From assembly GCF_900101075.1 (NCBI RefSeq), contig NZ_FNFY01000014.1, forward strand, positions 1 through 59,992: a stretch of 59,992 nucleotides of DNA, written 5' to 3'. A model generated the notes under the pieces. That model worked only from the letters and a program-made list of their open reading frames with translations, had not been told where the DNA came from and did not search any database. The position numbers and the translations under genes were made by a program. The DNA comes from Lacicoccus qingdaonensis (lineage in GTDB: Bacteria; Bacillota; Bacilli; Staphylococcales; Salinicoccaceae). The number at the start of each line of letters is the position of its first letter. Positions within the stretch are counted from its first letter, which is position 1. Of the stretch, positions 1-6,564 are shown piece by piece.

Positions 1-157
1 TGATTATTTAATAGACTTGGGTACTCCGGGATACCCCTGGATACATGCGACAGGATTCAACCTCGCGTATGAGTATTCATTCATAAACATCAATGGCTGC
101 AGAACCCACTACTACATGGATTCATTTGATGCTTATGGATACAGCTTGTGCGTTTGA
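1..157 (+). CDS. C-terminal end of an unidentified gene, cut by the left edge
   Basis: An open frame enters from the left edge in frame 2 and stops at a TGA at 155-157, giving 51 visible residues. They are rich in aromatic residues and glycine and contain two cysteines. I recognise no family. It could be the tail of a cargo gene of the integrated element suggested by the neighbouring tRNA-Ser. Without the upstream part its function cannot be judged. Confidence 0.35.
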   Translation, partial: DYLIDLGTPGYPWIHATGFNLAYEYSFININGCRTHYYMDSFDAYGYSLCV

Positions 158-498
158 AATTCATTCGCATGGCCAGGGGAGCAGTCTTAAAGTGTAGTTC
201 AACTACAAGGGGAGATAGCTCATGCCCATTAGATCCTTTCAAATCTATGGCTTTATTATCCAGGGTTATCCCGGAATATCCAAGTCGAAAGACTGATAAA
301 AAGAAAGACTATAAAACTTACTATACGAGGGGATCTGCACAGAAAGTGAAACATAATGAAACTGAACAGATAAAGATTTATTCGCCAATCATTGATTACT
401 ATCTATATTTAAAAGACATAGAAGAAGAGGAAAGTTACGAAAGAATAGCTGCTGGAAAAGTTCTGCTGGAAATGGCTGATATGAGTTTGTATAGATAG
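148..498 (+). CDS. Doubtful hypothetical ORF, possibly a degraded gene
   Basis: The 116-codon frame begins inside the end of the preceding frame. I see no convincing ribosome binding site. The first ~70 residues look like non-coding translation (many Arg, Ser, Pro and Lys). The last ~40 residues are more protein-like, with an acidic, helix-prone stretch. A hairpin with a T-run follows at 551-585, so something is probably transcribed on this strand. It may be a decayed gene continuing from the left-edge frame after a frameshift. No family is recognised. Confidence 0.28.
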   Translation: MRLKFIRMARGAVLKCSSTTRGDSSCPLDPFKSMALLSRVIPEYPSRKTDKKKDYKTYYTRGSAQKVKHNETEQIKIYSPIIDYYLYLKDIEEEESYERIAAGKVLLEMADMSLYR

Positions 499-550
499 TG
501 AGTATGTTATAATTAAATTACAATATTGAACTTCTATATAATTGTTTGAA

Positions 551-585
551 TCCCTCACAGTGTGGAAACTGGAGGGATTTTTTTA
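551..585 (+). terminator. Intrinsic terminator
   Basis: Stem TCCCTC..CAG / CTG.GAGGGA with one bulged base, followed by a run of T. It is oriented to end plus-strand transcription from 1-498. The T-run overlaps the stop codon of the convergent zinc-ribbon gene. Confidence 0.6.
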
Positions 586-837
586 TGCCTTTTGTTTCTT
601 GGCAGCCCATGAATAATTGCAATCTTTGCATTGGTTCATTCGGGGTGCAAATAGGGCAAATGGCGCTGCTAGGAATAGTATGCCTGCAATAGGTAGTAAG
701 AACCATAAAATGATACCAACTAACAAAAATATGATGCCTAAACACCAAATAGCGAACATCATCATTGATCTACTGATTTGTTTCACTTTGTTCGATTCGC
801 AACGTGGGCAAGGTTGCCATCCATCATTATGCTTCAT
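583..837 (-). CDS. Small zinc-ribbon membrane protein, hypothetical
   Basis: An 84-residue protein with an N-terminal CPRC motif and a C-terminal CKDC motif flanking two adjacent hydrophobic segments. This arrangement suggests a zinc ribbon assembled from the two ends of a two-pass membrane protein. The start at 837 is chosen because GGGAGG lies seven bases upstream; the longer frame back to 894 has no ribosome binding site before its ATG. It is convergent with the plus-strand ORF at 148-498. The precise function is unknown. Similar small zinc-ribbon membrane proteins occur on Gram-positive prophages and islands, which fits the possible integrated element here. Confidence 0.7.
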   Translation of the reverse strand: MKHNDGWQPCPRCESNKVKQISRSMMMFAIWCLGIIFLLVGIILWFLLPIAGILFLAAPFALFAPRMNQCKDCNYSWAAKKQKA

Positions 838-994
838 AAGAATACCTCCCTTTACAATCATTCTACTATATATATTGAATCTGACTAACCACATTCGAAA
901 TGTTCAGACTTCATACTTACAATAAATTAATTATTAATGTTATACTTAGTCTATCGTGTAGTTCAAATGAATCTTCATTGGTCATGGAGTAGAG

Positions 995-1022
995 CGCCCA
1001 CCGTAAAAAGTGGGCGTTTTTA
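995..1022 (+). terminator. Orphan intrinsic terminator
   Basis: Perfect 7-bp stem CGCCCAC/GTGGGCG with an eight-base loop, followed by TTTTT. No plus-strand gene is visible between 585 and 995, so it may be left over from a gene lost at the end of an integrated element, or it may end a short untranslated RNA. Confidence 0.6.
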
Positions 1023-1027
1023 TGCTT

Positions 1028-1056
1028 ATGAAGGTCAAAGTGAGGTCAAAAAGAGG
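1028..1056. repeat. Three ~11-bp direct repeats of an AGGTCA motif
   Basis: AGGTCAAAGTG, AGGTCAAAAAG and AGGTCACAG follow one another directly. They lie next to the 3' side of the tRNA-Ser gene, where site-specific elements commonly integrate. They could be arm-type integrase sites or the last codons of a lost integrase gene. This is inference from position and periodicity only. Confidence 0.35.
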
Positions 1057-1059
1057 TCA

Positions 1060-1100
1060 CAGAAAACAAAAACCCTATAACCACGCAGGTTACAGGGTAC
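1060..1100 (-). terminator. Intrinsic terminator of the tRNA-Asn/tRNA-Ser unit
   Basis: On the minus strand CCCTGTAACC-loop-GGTTATAGGG is followed by TTTTTGTTTT. It lies just downstream of the 3' end of tRNA-Ser and closes the two-gene tRNA unit. Confidence 0.75.
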
Positions 1101-1104
1101 ATAA

Positions 1105-1193
1105 CGGAGATGGAGGGATTTGAACCCTCGCGCCGCACAATGCGACCTATGCCCTTAGCAGGGGCACCTCTTCAGCCACTTGAGTACATCTCC
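1105..1193 (-). tRNA. tRNA-Ser(GCT)
   Basis: 89 nt with a 7-bp acceptor stem GGAGATG/CATCTCC, discriminator G, a long variable arm typical of serine tRNA, and anticodon loop CTGCTAA, giving GCT (reads AGC/AGU). CCA is not encoded. It lies just downstream of tRNA-Asn and is the probable integration target for whatever occupied positions 1-1060. Confidence 0.95.
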
Positions 1194-1196
1194 ATA

Positions 1197-1271
1197 TGGC
1201 TCCACAGGTAGGATTCGAACCTACGACCGATCGGTTAACAGCCGATAGCTCTACCACTGAGCTACTGTGGA
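1197..1271 (-). tRNA. tRNA-Asn(GTT), first copy
   Basis: 75 nt including an encoded CCA. Acceptor TCCACAG/CTGTGGA, anticodon GTT. The body is identical to the second tRNA-Asn at 10362-10433, which lies in the opposite orientation and lacks the encoded CCA. Confidence 0.95.
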
Positions 1272-1394
1272 ATATTAATATTGTTTTTCAACCGAACATT
1301 AATCATTGTATCAATTTGGTTAATAAAATTCAATATAAAAACACAATTTAATTTTATAAATTTACACAATTTAAATATAAAGGAGTGAAAGGTG

Positions 1395-1550
1395 ATGGAA
1401 AGTGGAAAATCAGTCGTGAAAACAGGGGTTGGATTCGGTACAGTTTTGGCAATAACGATATCCTGGAGCCTTCATCAATCGATATTGTGGGCGATCATAC
1501 ACGGTATTTTCAGCTGGCTTTATGTTATTTACTATATTTTAACAAGATAA
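1395..1550 (+). CDS. Small conserved-looking membrane peptide (51 aa)
   Basis: A 51-codon frame starts at an ATG preceded by AAAGGAG about ten bases upstream; an in-frame GTG lies directly before it. The product has a short polar N-terminus and then two hydrophobic segments (about residues 14-24 and 29-49) with a WSxxHQSILWAIIHG core. Tiny proteins with this kind of core occur in many Firmicutes, but their function is unknown to me. It probably sits in the membrane as a hairpin. It is followed by the YfcC-like carrier 118 bp downstream; whether they are co-transcribed is unclear. Confidence 0.65.
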   Translation: MESGKSVVKTGVGFGTVLAITISWSLHQSILWAIIHGIFSWLYVIYYILTR

Positions 1551-1667
1551 TATCCAGATGATAATAATAAATTTCAGCGGTTCCTTTTTATTTTAATTGA
1601 GAAAGTTATATGATACCATGACCTTTATCCTACTTTTATAGTAGGAATTAAAGGGGGGGTATCATTT

Positions 1668-3095
1668 ATGAGTCAAGCGGAAGCGAATGAACCGAAAAAA
1701 TCGAAATTTAAAATGCCGAATGTCATTGTCATCATGTTATCGCTTATGCTGGTGGCCTGCTTATTCACTTACATAGTACCTGCAGGACAGTTTGACACGA
1801 ACGAAGACGGCAATCCGATTCCCGGCACATACGGGACGATAGAACAGACGCCGGTGAATCCGGTCGAGGCGCTGAATCTGATTCTTGACGGTGGAGTGCA
1901 GGCCAGTACGGTCATTGTTCTGTTGCTTTTCATGGGCGGCTTCTTTGGTGCGATATTCCAGCTGGATTCGATACCGAATATCATCAATTATCTCGTATAC
2001 AAATATAAGAATATCGGAGCCATGGCTTTATCACTCGGCCTTTTCACCCTGATGGGTTTCATAGGTTTCTTTATCGGCGGAGATATGATGATTGTTTTTG
2101 TCACACTTGGTGTAATCATGGCCAGACAGTTGAGACTTGATCCCATATCAGCACTGGCTATGACATTTTTGCCGCTGTTCATGGGCTTTTCAGTCGGTCC
2201 GTCTGGAATGGCGATGCTGGGACAGATTTTTGCGAGTGATACACCGCTGTTTTCGGGTTATAGTATGAGGACGATCATTTTCATCATCTTTTTGATCATC
2301 ACGGGCCTGTACGTTGCGTGGTATACAAAACGGGTTGAGAGTAAACCTGCAAAAAGTCTGATGAGCAATGACCATTGGCTGAAAGAACTGGATTCTGAAA
2401 CAGAGAGTGAGGATGCAGTGAAGGTGGACAGTGTGTCGTGGCAGGATGTGACAGTCCTGATGATCATGATTATTGCACCGATTATTCTTGCAATCGGCAA
2501 TACAGTGCTCGGCTGGTCTGAAGTATACGGGAACAGCACATTCATCACTGTGTTTTTTATAGCATTCCTATTAAGCTTTCTGATCAAGAGAAAATCAGTG
2601 GATGAAATGATCTCTTCATTTACAAAAGGTGTTCAGGATATGGTGATTGTTGCAATAGTCATCATTTTGGCGACAACAATCAGTGTCATACTGACAGAAG
2701 GACAGATTCTGAATACGATTGTCTTTATGATGACGGATCAGCTGGATGACTTGCCGCTCGGCATTTCTGCCATTGTCATTTTCATCATCAATATGATATT
2801 CAATTTCCTTGTTCCTTCTGGATCCGGACTGATGGGTGTGATGGTGCCGATTCTGGAGCCTGTTGCAGATGTGTTGGGGCTTACCCAGCAAGTGTTGATT
2901 ACGGCAATTGGATTTGGCGGCGGACTTGGCAACTTGATTACACCGACACTCGGGGCTACGGTGGGCGCGATTGCGCTGGCAAGGGCGAACTTCGGTTCAT
3001 GGTTGAAATTTATGATCCCATTGTTCATTTTATGGATGATCACCGGTGCTTTTATTCTTTATTATCTGGCAAATATCAACTGGACAGGATATTGA
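1668..3095 (+). CDS. YfcC/ArcD-like carrier of the C4-dicarboxylate (DcuC-type) family
   Basis: A 475-residue polytopic membrane protein with about 12 hydrophobic segments. The N-terminal IVPAGQFD motif and the C-terminal glycine-rich stretch (GFGGGLGNLITPT) are typical of the YfcC family, annotated as basic amino acid or C4-dicarboxylate carriers. A GGGGGG ribosome binding site precedes the ATG. The cytoplasmic loop around residues 220-260 is highly charged. The substrate cannot be inferred from sequence; the neighbours give no pathway hint. It is monocistronic, followed by a bidirectional hairpin at 3121-3161. Confidence 0.85.
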   Translation: MSQAEANEPKKSKFKMPNVIVIMLSLMLVACLFTYIVPAGQFDTNEDGNPIPGTYGTIEQTPVNPVEALNLILDGGVQASTVIVLLLFMGGFFGAIFQLDSIPNIINYLVYKYKNIGAMALSLGLFTLMGFIGFFIGGDMMIVFVTLGVIMARQLRLDPISALAMTFLPLFMGFSVGPSGMAMLGQIFASDTPLFSGYSMRTIIFIIFLIITGLYVAWYTKRVESKPAKSLMSNDHWLKELDSETESEDAVKVDSVSWQDVTVLMIMIIAPIILAIGNTVLGWSEVYGNSTFITVFFIAFLLSFLIKRKSVDEMISSFTKGVQDMVIVAIVIILATTISVILTEGQILNTIVFMMTDQLDDLPLGISAIVIFIINMIFNFLVPSGSGLMGVMVPILEPVADVLGLTQQVLITAIGFGGGLGNLITPTLGATVGAIALARANFGSWLKFMIPLFILWMITGAFILYYLANINWTGY

Positions 3096-3120
3096 TTCAA
3101 TTTTTAAGATAAACATAAAA

Positions 3121-3161
3121 GAAGAAGCAAATCTTGATATCAAGATTTGCTTCCTCTTTTT
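3121..3161. terminator. Bidirectional intrinsic terminator
   Basis: An almost continuous 30-nt self-complementary stem at 3124-3153 (GAAGCAAATC...GATTTGCTTC). It is followed on the plus strand by CTCTTTTT, ending the YfcC-like gene, and on the minus strand by TTCTTTTA, ending the predicted small RNA. Confidence 0.8.
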
Positions 3162-3281
3162 GAATATTTAAGGCTCTATTGATCCTTAATATTTCGAATA
3201 TAATTTATTGTAGTTGAAAATGATTCTATAGATAGAAAGTACTCATGTGTACTAATTTTTGGGGGGCCAATAAATTGTAAC

Positions 3282-3296
3282 TGATAATCATTTTCA
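3282..3296. promoter_or_regulatory. Fur box 2 (over the transcription start)
   Basis: TGATAAT-C-ATTTTCA matches the Fur 7-1-7 consensus at 13 of 14 positions and covers the predicted start of the small RNA. A third, weaker match (TGAAAAT-G-ATTCTAT, 3215-3229) lies inside the transcribed region. Confidence 0.65.
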
Positions 3297-3302
3297 ATTA
3301 GA

Positions 3303-3331
3303 ATTATATTCTAAATGAGAATCGTTGTCAA
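3303..3331 (-). promoter_or_regulatory. Consensus sigma-A promoter of the predicted small RNA
   Basis: TTGACA, 17 bases, TATAAT, with no mismatch to consensus. It is the best promoter I found in the window, and it drives no open reading frame of ordinary size. Confidence 0.8.
3316..3330. promoter_or_regulatory. Fur box 1 (over -35 and spacer)
   Basis: TGAGAAT-C-GTTGTCA matches the 7-1-7 Fur consensus TGATAAT-N-ATTATCA at 11 of 14 positions. It overlaps the -35 element and spacer, a classical repressing position. Confidence 0.6.
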
Positions 3332-3360
3332 TTGAAAATTGGCTTTATTTGATAAAAAAA

Positions 3361-4206
3361 TTATTCACTGATCAAGACTCTGTTGCCTGAAGGATCTTCC
3401 GAGAAATAGCCTTCAGATGTTTCTTCGACTTCATAGCCTAATTCCCTTAAGTTTTCAACTGTCTTTTCAACTGCTTCTGCAGTATGATACTTCATCACAT
3501 AATAGTTCAGGCCAGTACTGTTTTTATCCGGTTTAGGTGCGCCGACGCCGTTCCAGACGTTGACAGCTATATGGTGGTGATAGTTGTCAAAACCTAAAAA
3601 AGCAGCCTGTGGACCAAATCTTAAAATCATGTCAAGACCAAGTCCTTTTGTATAAAAATGGACAGCCTCTTCAATATTTGCCACATGGAGGTGGAGATGT
3701 CCCATTACAGTATCTTCCGGAAGACCATTAAACGGCTCGCCGGTTTCGGTCTTCAAAACCTCTTGTACATTGAGTGGCTCGGTGACCATATGAACCTGAC
3801 CGTCATTCCAGCTCCATTCTTCAGGTGCACGGTCGCGGTATATTTCAATGCCATTACCGTCCGGATCATCCAGGTATAAAGCTTCACTGACAGCATGGTC
3901 GGATGCGCCGAGCCTGATATCTTTCGTGGAAAGATGTCTGAGAAACGCTGCAAGATCTGAACGTTTCGGCAATAGAATTGCGAAATGATATAATCCGCTT
4001 GTTCTGTGCTGATTCATGGGGTTGGAAGGTCTGACCAATCGGAGCAGAGTGGTTTTTCCGTCGGCAGAGAGTTCTGCTTCATTGCCTATTTGGGATATGA
4101 CTTTGAAGCCGATGACTTCCTGGTAGAAATCCAAGGATTTTTGTAAATCACTTACATTTATAGTTACTTCTGAAACATTGTTTACAGGTGCTTTATGAAA
4201 ATTCAT
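3361..4206 (-). CDS. Two-domain VOC-family catechol 2,3-dioxygenase-like protein (CatE type)
   Basis: 281 residues with two vicinal-oxygen-chelate modules. The N-terminal one is at about 9-130 (VSEVTINVSDLQKSLDFY) and the C-terminal one at about 165-281 (MGHLHLHVANIEEAVHFY). Candidate metal ligands are the histidines of the HLHLH motif and the late glutamate. The layout matches extradiol dioxygenases such as B. subtilis CatE, which detoxify catechols and quinone-derived compounds in the cytosol. It is divergent from an HxlR-type regulator bearing the redox cysteine of quinone sensors, which supports that role. Promoter TTGATT-17-TATACT lies at 4241-4269. No clear terminator follows, so transcripts may run into the Fur-controlled RNA region. 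Confidence 0.85.
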   Translation of the reverse strand: MNFHKAPVNNVSEVTINVSDLQKSLDFYQEVIGFKVISQIGNEAELSADGKTTLLRLVRPSNPMNQHRTSGLYHFAILLPKRSDLAAFLRHLSTKDIRLGASDHAVSEALYLDDPDGNGIEIYRDRAPEEWSWNDGQVHMVTEPLNVQEVLKTETGEPFNGLPEDTVMGHLHLHVANIEEAVHFYTKGLGLDMILRFGPQAAFLGFDNYHHHIAVNVWNGVGAPKPDKNSTGLNYYVMKYHTAEAVEKTVENLRELGYEVEETSEGYFSEDPSGNRVLISE

Positions 4207-4224
4207 ATTAAGTCTCCTTATTAG

Positions 4225-4237
4225 TTACTATTTGTAA
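4225..4237. promoter_or_regulatory. Inverted repeat TTAC-N5-GTAA, probable operator of the dioxygenase gene
   Basis: The repeat lies immediately downstream of the -10 element of the dioxygenase promoter. This is where binding of the divergent HxlR-type regulator would block initiation. The assignment to that regulator is inference. Confidence 0.45.
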
Positions 4238-4240
4238 TCA

Positions 4241-4269
4241 AGTATACATTAACCAATTGATTTAATCAA
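4241..4269 (-). promoter_or_regulatory. Sigma-A promoter of the VOC dioxygenase gene
   Basis: TTGATT (4264-4269), 17-bp spacer, TATACT (4241-4246) on the minus strand, about 35 bp upstream of the start codon. Confidence 0.6.
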
Positions 4270-4292
4270 GTAATAAGTTAATCTTTTAAAAG

Positions 4293-4312
4293 ATAAGTAC
4301 TTATGTTATAAT
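4293..4312 (+). promoter_or_regulatory. Extended -10 promoter with overlapping palindrome upstream of the HxlR gene
   Basis: TGTTATAAT ends at 4312 and gives an extended -10 element. Just upstream lies the perfect 12-base palindrome ATAAGTACTTAT (4293-4304), a plausible autoregulatory operator. The -35 match is weak. Confidence 0.45.
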
Positions 4313-4334
4313 ATATGAAAAGGAAGTGATAGTC

Positions 4335-4676
4335 ATGAGGCAAAAGCAAGGTGAAATGTGCCCACGGTTCGAAAAAGCTGTTAATATTTTAAGTCAGCGC
4401 TGGACTGCGCTTGTCATATATCAAATGCTGGAATCTCCAAAAAGATTCGGGGAAATTCAATCTGCAATTGGTGTCAGTGGCAAAGTGCTCTCAGACAGAC
4501 TGAAAAATATGGAGCAGGAGGGCTTAATCAAAAGGGATGTGTATCCTGAAACACCTGTTGTCATTGAATACTCATTGACAGAGAAAGGTGAGTCACTCGA
4601 ACCGGTATTAAGGGATATAGAAAATTGGTCCTCAGACTGGATTGAACATCCAGACTCCAAAGAAGCGGTTAAATAG
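4335..4676 (+). CDS. HxlR-family redox/quinone-sensing repressor (YodB/CatR/QsrR-like)
   Basis: A 113-residue single-domain winged-helix regulator. The N-terminal CPRFEKAVNIL segment followed by SQRW is typical of the HxlR family. The cysteine at about residue 9 corresponds to the redox-active cysteine of B. subtilis YodB/CatR and S. aureus QsrR, which reacts with quinones and releases DNA. Helix-turn-helix spans about residues 35-65 and the beta wing about 68-90. The start at 4335 is preferred over a GTG at 4326 because AGGAAG is correctly spaced. It is divergent from a CatE-type dioxygenase, the classical target of such repressors. Terminator at 4721-4776. Confidence 0.85.
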   Translation: MRQKQGEMCPRFEKAVNILSQRWTALVIYQMLESPKRFGEIQSAIGVSGKVLSDRLKNMEQEGLIKRDVYPETPVVIEYSLTEKGESLEPVLRDIENWSSDWIEHPDSKEAVK

Positions 4677-4720
4677 AATCTTATCATTAATCAGCTCAAA
4701 ATACCTTAAAAGGCATATAT

Positions 4721-4776
4721 ATGCTCTCTCTGAGACAGATACTTTAAAGTGGACTGTTGCAGGGAGAGCATTTTTC
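4721..4776 (+). terminator. Intrinsic terminator of the HxlR gene
   Basis: ATGCTCTC..CTG and CAG..GAGAGCAT form a long-loop stem followed by TTTTT. The minus-strand side has no T-run, so it does not obviously serve the convergent ABC operon. Confidence 0.6.
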
Positions 4777-4808
4777 ATGAACTATTTCTTGTACGTTTCC
4801 AAAGTCGT

Positions 4809-5510
4809 TTAATTTGTTGCTGAAGCGGTAAAGAGCTTTCTGTCTCCGCGTTCCAAAGGTGCATTTTTCATCATGAATGCTGACAGTACCAGCAATATTA
4901 GTGACGCCAGGGCGAGTATATGAACGAATAACAGATGATCCATGATGATGAATTCGAATAATGGTGTTATATCAAGGAAGAAATATGCGGTGACCGCTGC
5001 AAGAATCAACACTGCTGCCAGAGTAAGTGTGCGGATCGTACCGAGATTGAAGTTGATTACCTGCGCGAACATGCCGATTCCGGATAAAATAATCAACCAT
5101 AAAAAGTCGATCCAAAAATACATTGCCGGGTTCGGATCATTCAATATACCTGCCATGTGGAAAACATGACCATTTTGGAATGTCATCCCGCTGATCAGAT
5201 GAAGCACGTTTAATATGATGGTACATAAGATGAGAAAAGCCAGTGTTGATATGAATGATGAAACAATGAACTGTTTTCTTGTACCGCCGAGGGCAAGTAT
5301 AAAGTTGTAGCTTTTGAAAAAGATAAACGGATAGACAAGAAATATTACATAAAACGGACCGAATATGACTCCCAGGTACTCACCGGGATCTGCCCGGAAA
5401 CTGATGAACAGATAAAGTGCGAATAAGGCGATTGTCAATGCTATATTGATATAGAGTGTCACGCCCATTTCTTTTGAAACAATTTTCAGCGAACCTTTAA
5501 GCGAATGCAT
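4809..5510 (-). CDS. ABC transporter permease, six-helix type, unknown substrate
   Basis: 233 residues with about six hydrophobic segments and short loops, resembling permease partners of YtrB-like ATPases. Its start overlaps the ATPase gene by 14 bp (5497-5510), so the two are translationally coupled within a GntR-ATPase-permease operon. In B. subtilis such operons respond to cell-wall antibiotics. The substrate here is unknown, and because the partner ATPase lacks its H-loop region the transporter may be inactive. Confidence 0.75.
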   Translation of the reverse strand: MHSLKGSLKIVSKEMGVTLYINIALTIALFALYLFISFRADPGEYLGVIFGPFYVIFLVYPFIFFKSYNFILALGGTRKQFIVSSFISTLAFLILCTIILNVLHLISGMTFQNGHVFHMAGILNDPNPAMYFWIDFLWLIILSGIGMFAQVINFNLGTIRTLTLAAVLILAAVTAYFFLDITPLFEFIIMDHLLFVHILALASLILLVLSAFMMKNAPLERGDRKLFTASATN

Positions 5511-6177
5511 TAATATTCGACTCCCTTTTTGTTAAATTTACGAGATAATCCTGGAACGGTGCCTTTTCTATAGTGAGATCGTTTGCTTCTGCGCGCATTT
5601 TCAAATTTTCGGTGTAGGCTTCATCAACCATGACTTTTAACTGCTTACCGAGTTTTCTTTCTTCCAGTACTGTCATATCATAAAACTGTTTCCTCATATG
5701 CGCATCGAGACCATTTGAAGGTTCATCAAAAATCGTAACGGGGGATTTACTCGCAAGTCCGATGACTATGGTGATCATCGTATTCATTCCTTTGGAAAAT
5801 TTACGTATTTTCTGGTTTCTCGGAAGCTGGAAAATATACACAAGCTCGTCGGCGAGCGTCTGATCCCAGTTACGGTTGAAATCACTGGCGAAACCGAGAG
5901 CATCGTTCACATCCCATAGATCAGAGTAGGGGTGGTCTTCCTGCATGAATAATACATGATGCATTGCTTCAATATTGTTGTAGGGAACAACGCCGTCCAC
6001 TTCAACAATGCCGCTCCCGGGCTTCTCCAAGCCTGATAAGATTTTCATCAATGTCGTCTTTCCGGAACCATTCCGTCCCCATAGACCGACGATCAAAGGT
6101 TCTGTTTCAGATAAGTTCACATCTTTTAATATGTTCTTTTTGTCATACGCGAATGATAAATTTTTTATATTAATCAT
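5497..6177 (-). CDS. YtrB-like ABC ATPase with an internal deletion removing the H-loop region
   Basis: About 226 residues. Walker A (GRNGSGKTT, about 35-43), a degenerate signature (RKFSKGMN) and Walker B with D-loop (TIFDEPSNGLD) are present. After the D-loop the sequence runs from QFYD straight into MTVLEERKLGKQ, which in full-length YtrB-like proteins belongs to the C-terminal accessory region. The roughly 55-60 residues that should hold the switch histidine (a STHxxDE-type motif) are missing, and the protein is short against a usual ~290. ATP hydrolysis is therefore doubtful. AGGAGG precedes two adjacent ATG codons (6180, 6177). It overlaps the GntR gene upstream and the permease gene downstream. 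Confidence 0.75.
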   Translation of the reverse strand: MINIKNLSFAYDKKNILKDVNLSETEPLIVGLWGRNGSGKTTLMKILSGLEKPGSGIVEVDGVVPYNNIEAMHHVLFMQEDHPYSDLWDVNDALGFASDFNRNWDQTLADELVYIFQLPRNQKIRKFSKGMNTMITIVIGLASKSPVTIFDEPSNGLDAHMRKQFYDMTVLEERKLGKQLKVMVDEAYTENLKMRAEANDLTIEKAPFQDYLVNLTKRESNINAFA

Positions 6178-6538
6178 CATTGTCCTCCTTTATAAATTTA
6201 ATGACCTCTTCTTTTGTCATGCGAAGTCTTTTCGATTCTTCAAGCATAGGCTTGATAAATTGCAGCTGAAATTCTTTCTTTCGTTTTTCTATCAGATTTT
6301 GTGTGGCGCCTTCAGCAACGAAAATACCGACACCTCTCTGTTTATATGCACTGCCATCTTCAATCAGCATCGCAAGGCCTTTTTGAGCTGTTGCCCGGTT
6401 GATCTGATAAAACTTTGACAGTTCTGTAGTTGAAGGGATCTGATCGCCTTCTTCAAGGTCGCCTTCGATTATATCGTCTTCAATCATTTCATAGATTTGC
6501 TGGAATATTGGTCTTGATTCATCAAGTACAGTTCTCAC
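6170..6538 (-). CDS. GntR-family repressor, YtrA subfamily
   Basis: 122 residues. An N-terminal winged helix begins with RPIFQQIYEMIEDDIIEG and contains the turn around IPSTTELSKFYQINRATA. It is followed by a short C-terminal helical tail (FIKPMLEESKRLRMTKEE), the YtrA-type effector and dimerisation domain. The GTG at 6538 is chosen because the family begins a few residues before RPIF; the longer frame to 6658 would run through its own promoter and operator. It is the first gene of a regulator-ATPase-permease operon and probably autoregulates through the palindrome at 6565-6586. Confidence 0.8.
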   Translation of the reverse strand: MRTVLDESRPIFQQIYEMIEDDIIEGDLEEGDQIPSTTELSKFYQINRATAQKGLAMLIEDGSAYKQRGVGIFVAEGATQNLIEKRKKEFQLQFIKPMLEESKRLRMTKEEVIKFIKEDNDD

Positions 6539-6564
6539 AAAATAAACACCGCCTGTCATGATTG

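Larger units (their letters stand above)
3115..3296 (-). ncRNA. Predicted Fur-controlled small RNA, IsrR-like (~180 nt)
   Basis: A perfect sigma-A promoter (TTGACA at 3326-3331, 17-bp spacer, TATAAT at 3303-3308) fires on the minus strand into a region with no gene. Transcription should start near 3294-3297 and end at the hairpin at 3124-3153, giving about 180 nt. Near its 5' end the RNA carries TTGG-CCCC-CCAA, a short hairpin presenting a C-rich loop. Such loops pair with Shine-Dalgarno sequences in staphylococcal regulatory RNAs. Two Fur-type boxes overlap the promoter. S. aureus IsrR is likewise a Fur-repressed, C-rich RNA of similar length. Homology to IsrR is inference. A 21-codon frame near the 5' end has no ribosome binding site. 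Confidence 0.6.

Noticed and set aside
3202-3290. Short peptide encoded near the 5' end of the Fur-controlled RNA
   Set aside because: The 21-codon frame begins only a few bases after the predicted transcription start and has no ribosome binding site; kept only as a remote leaderless possibility.
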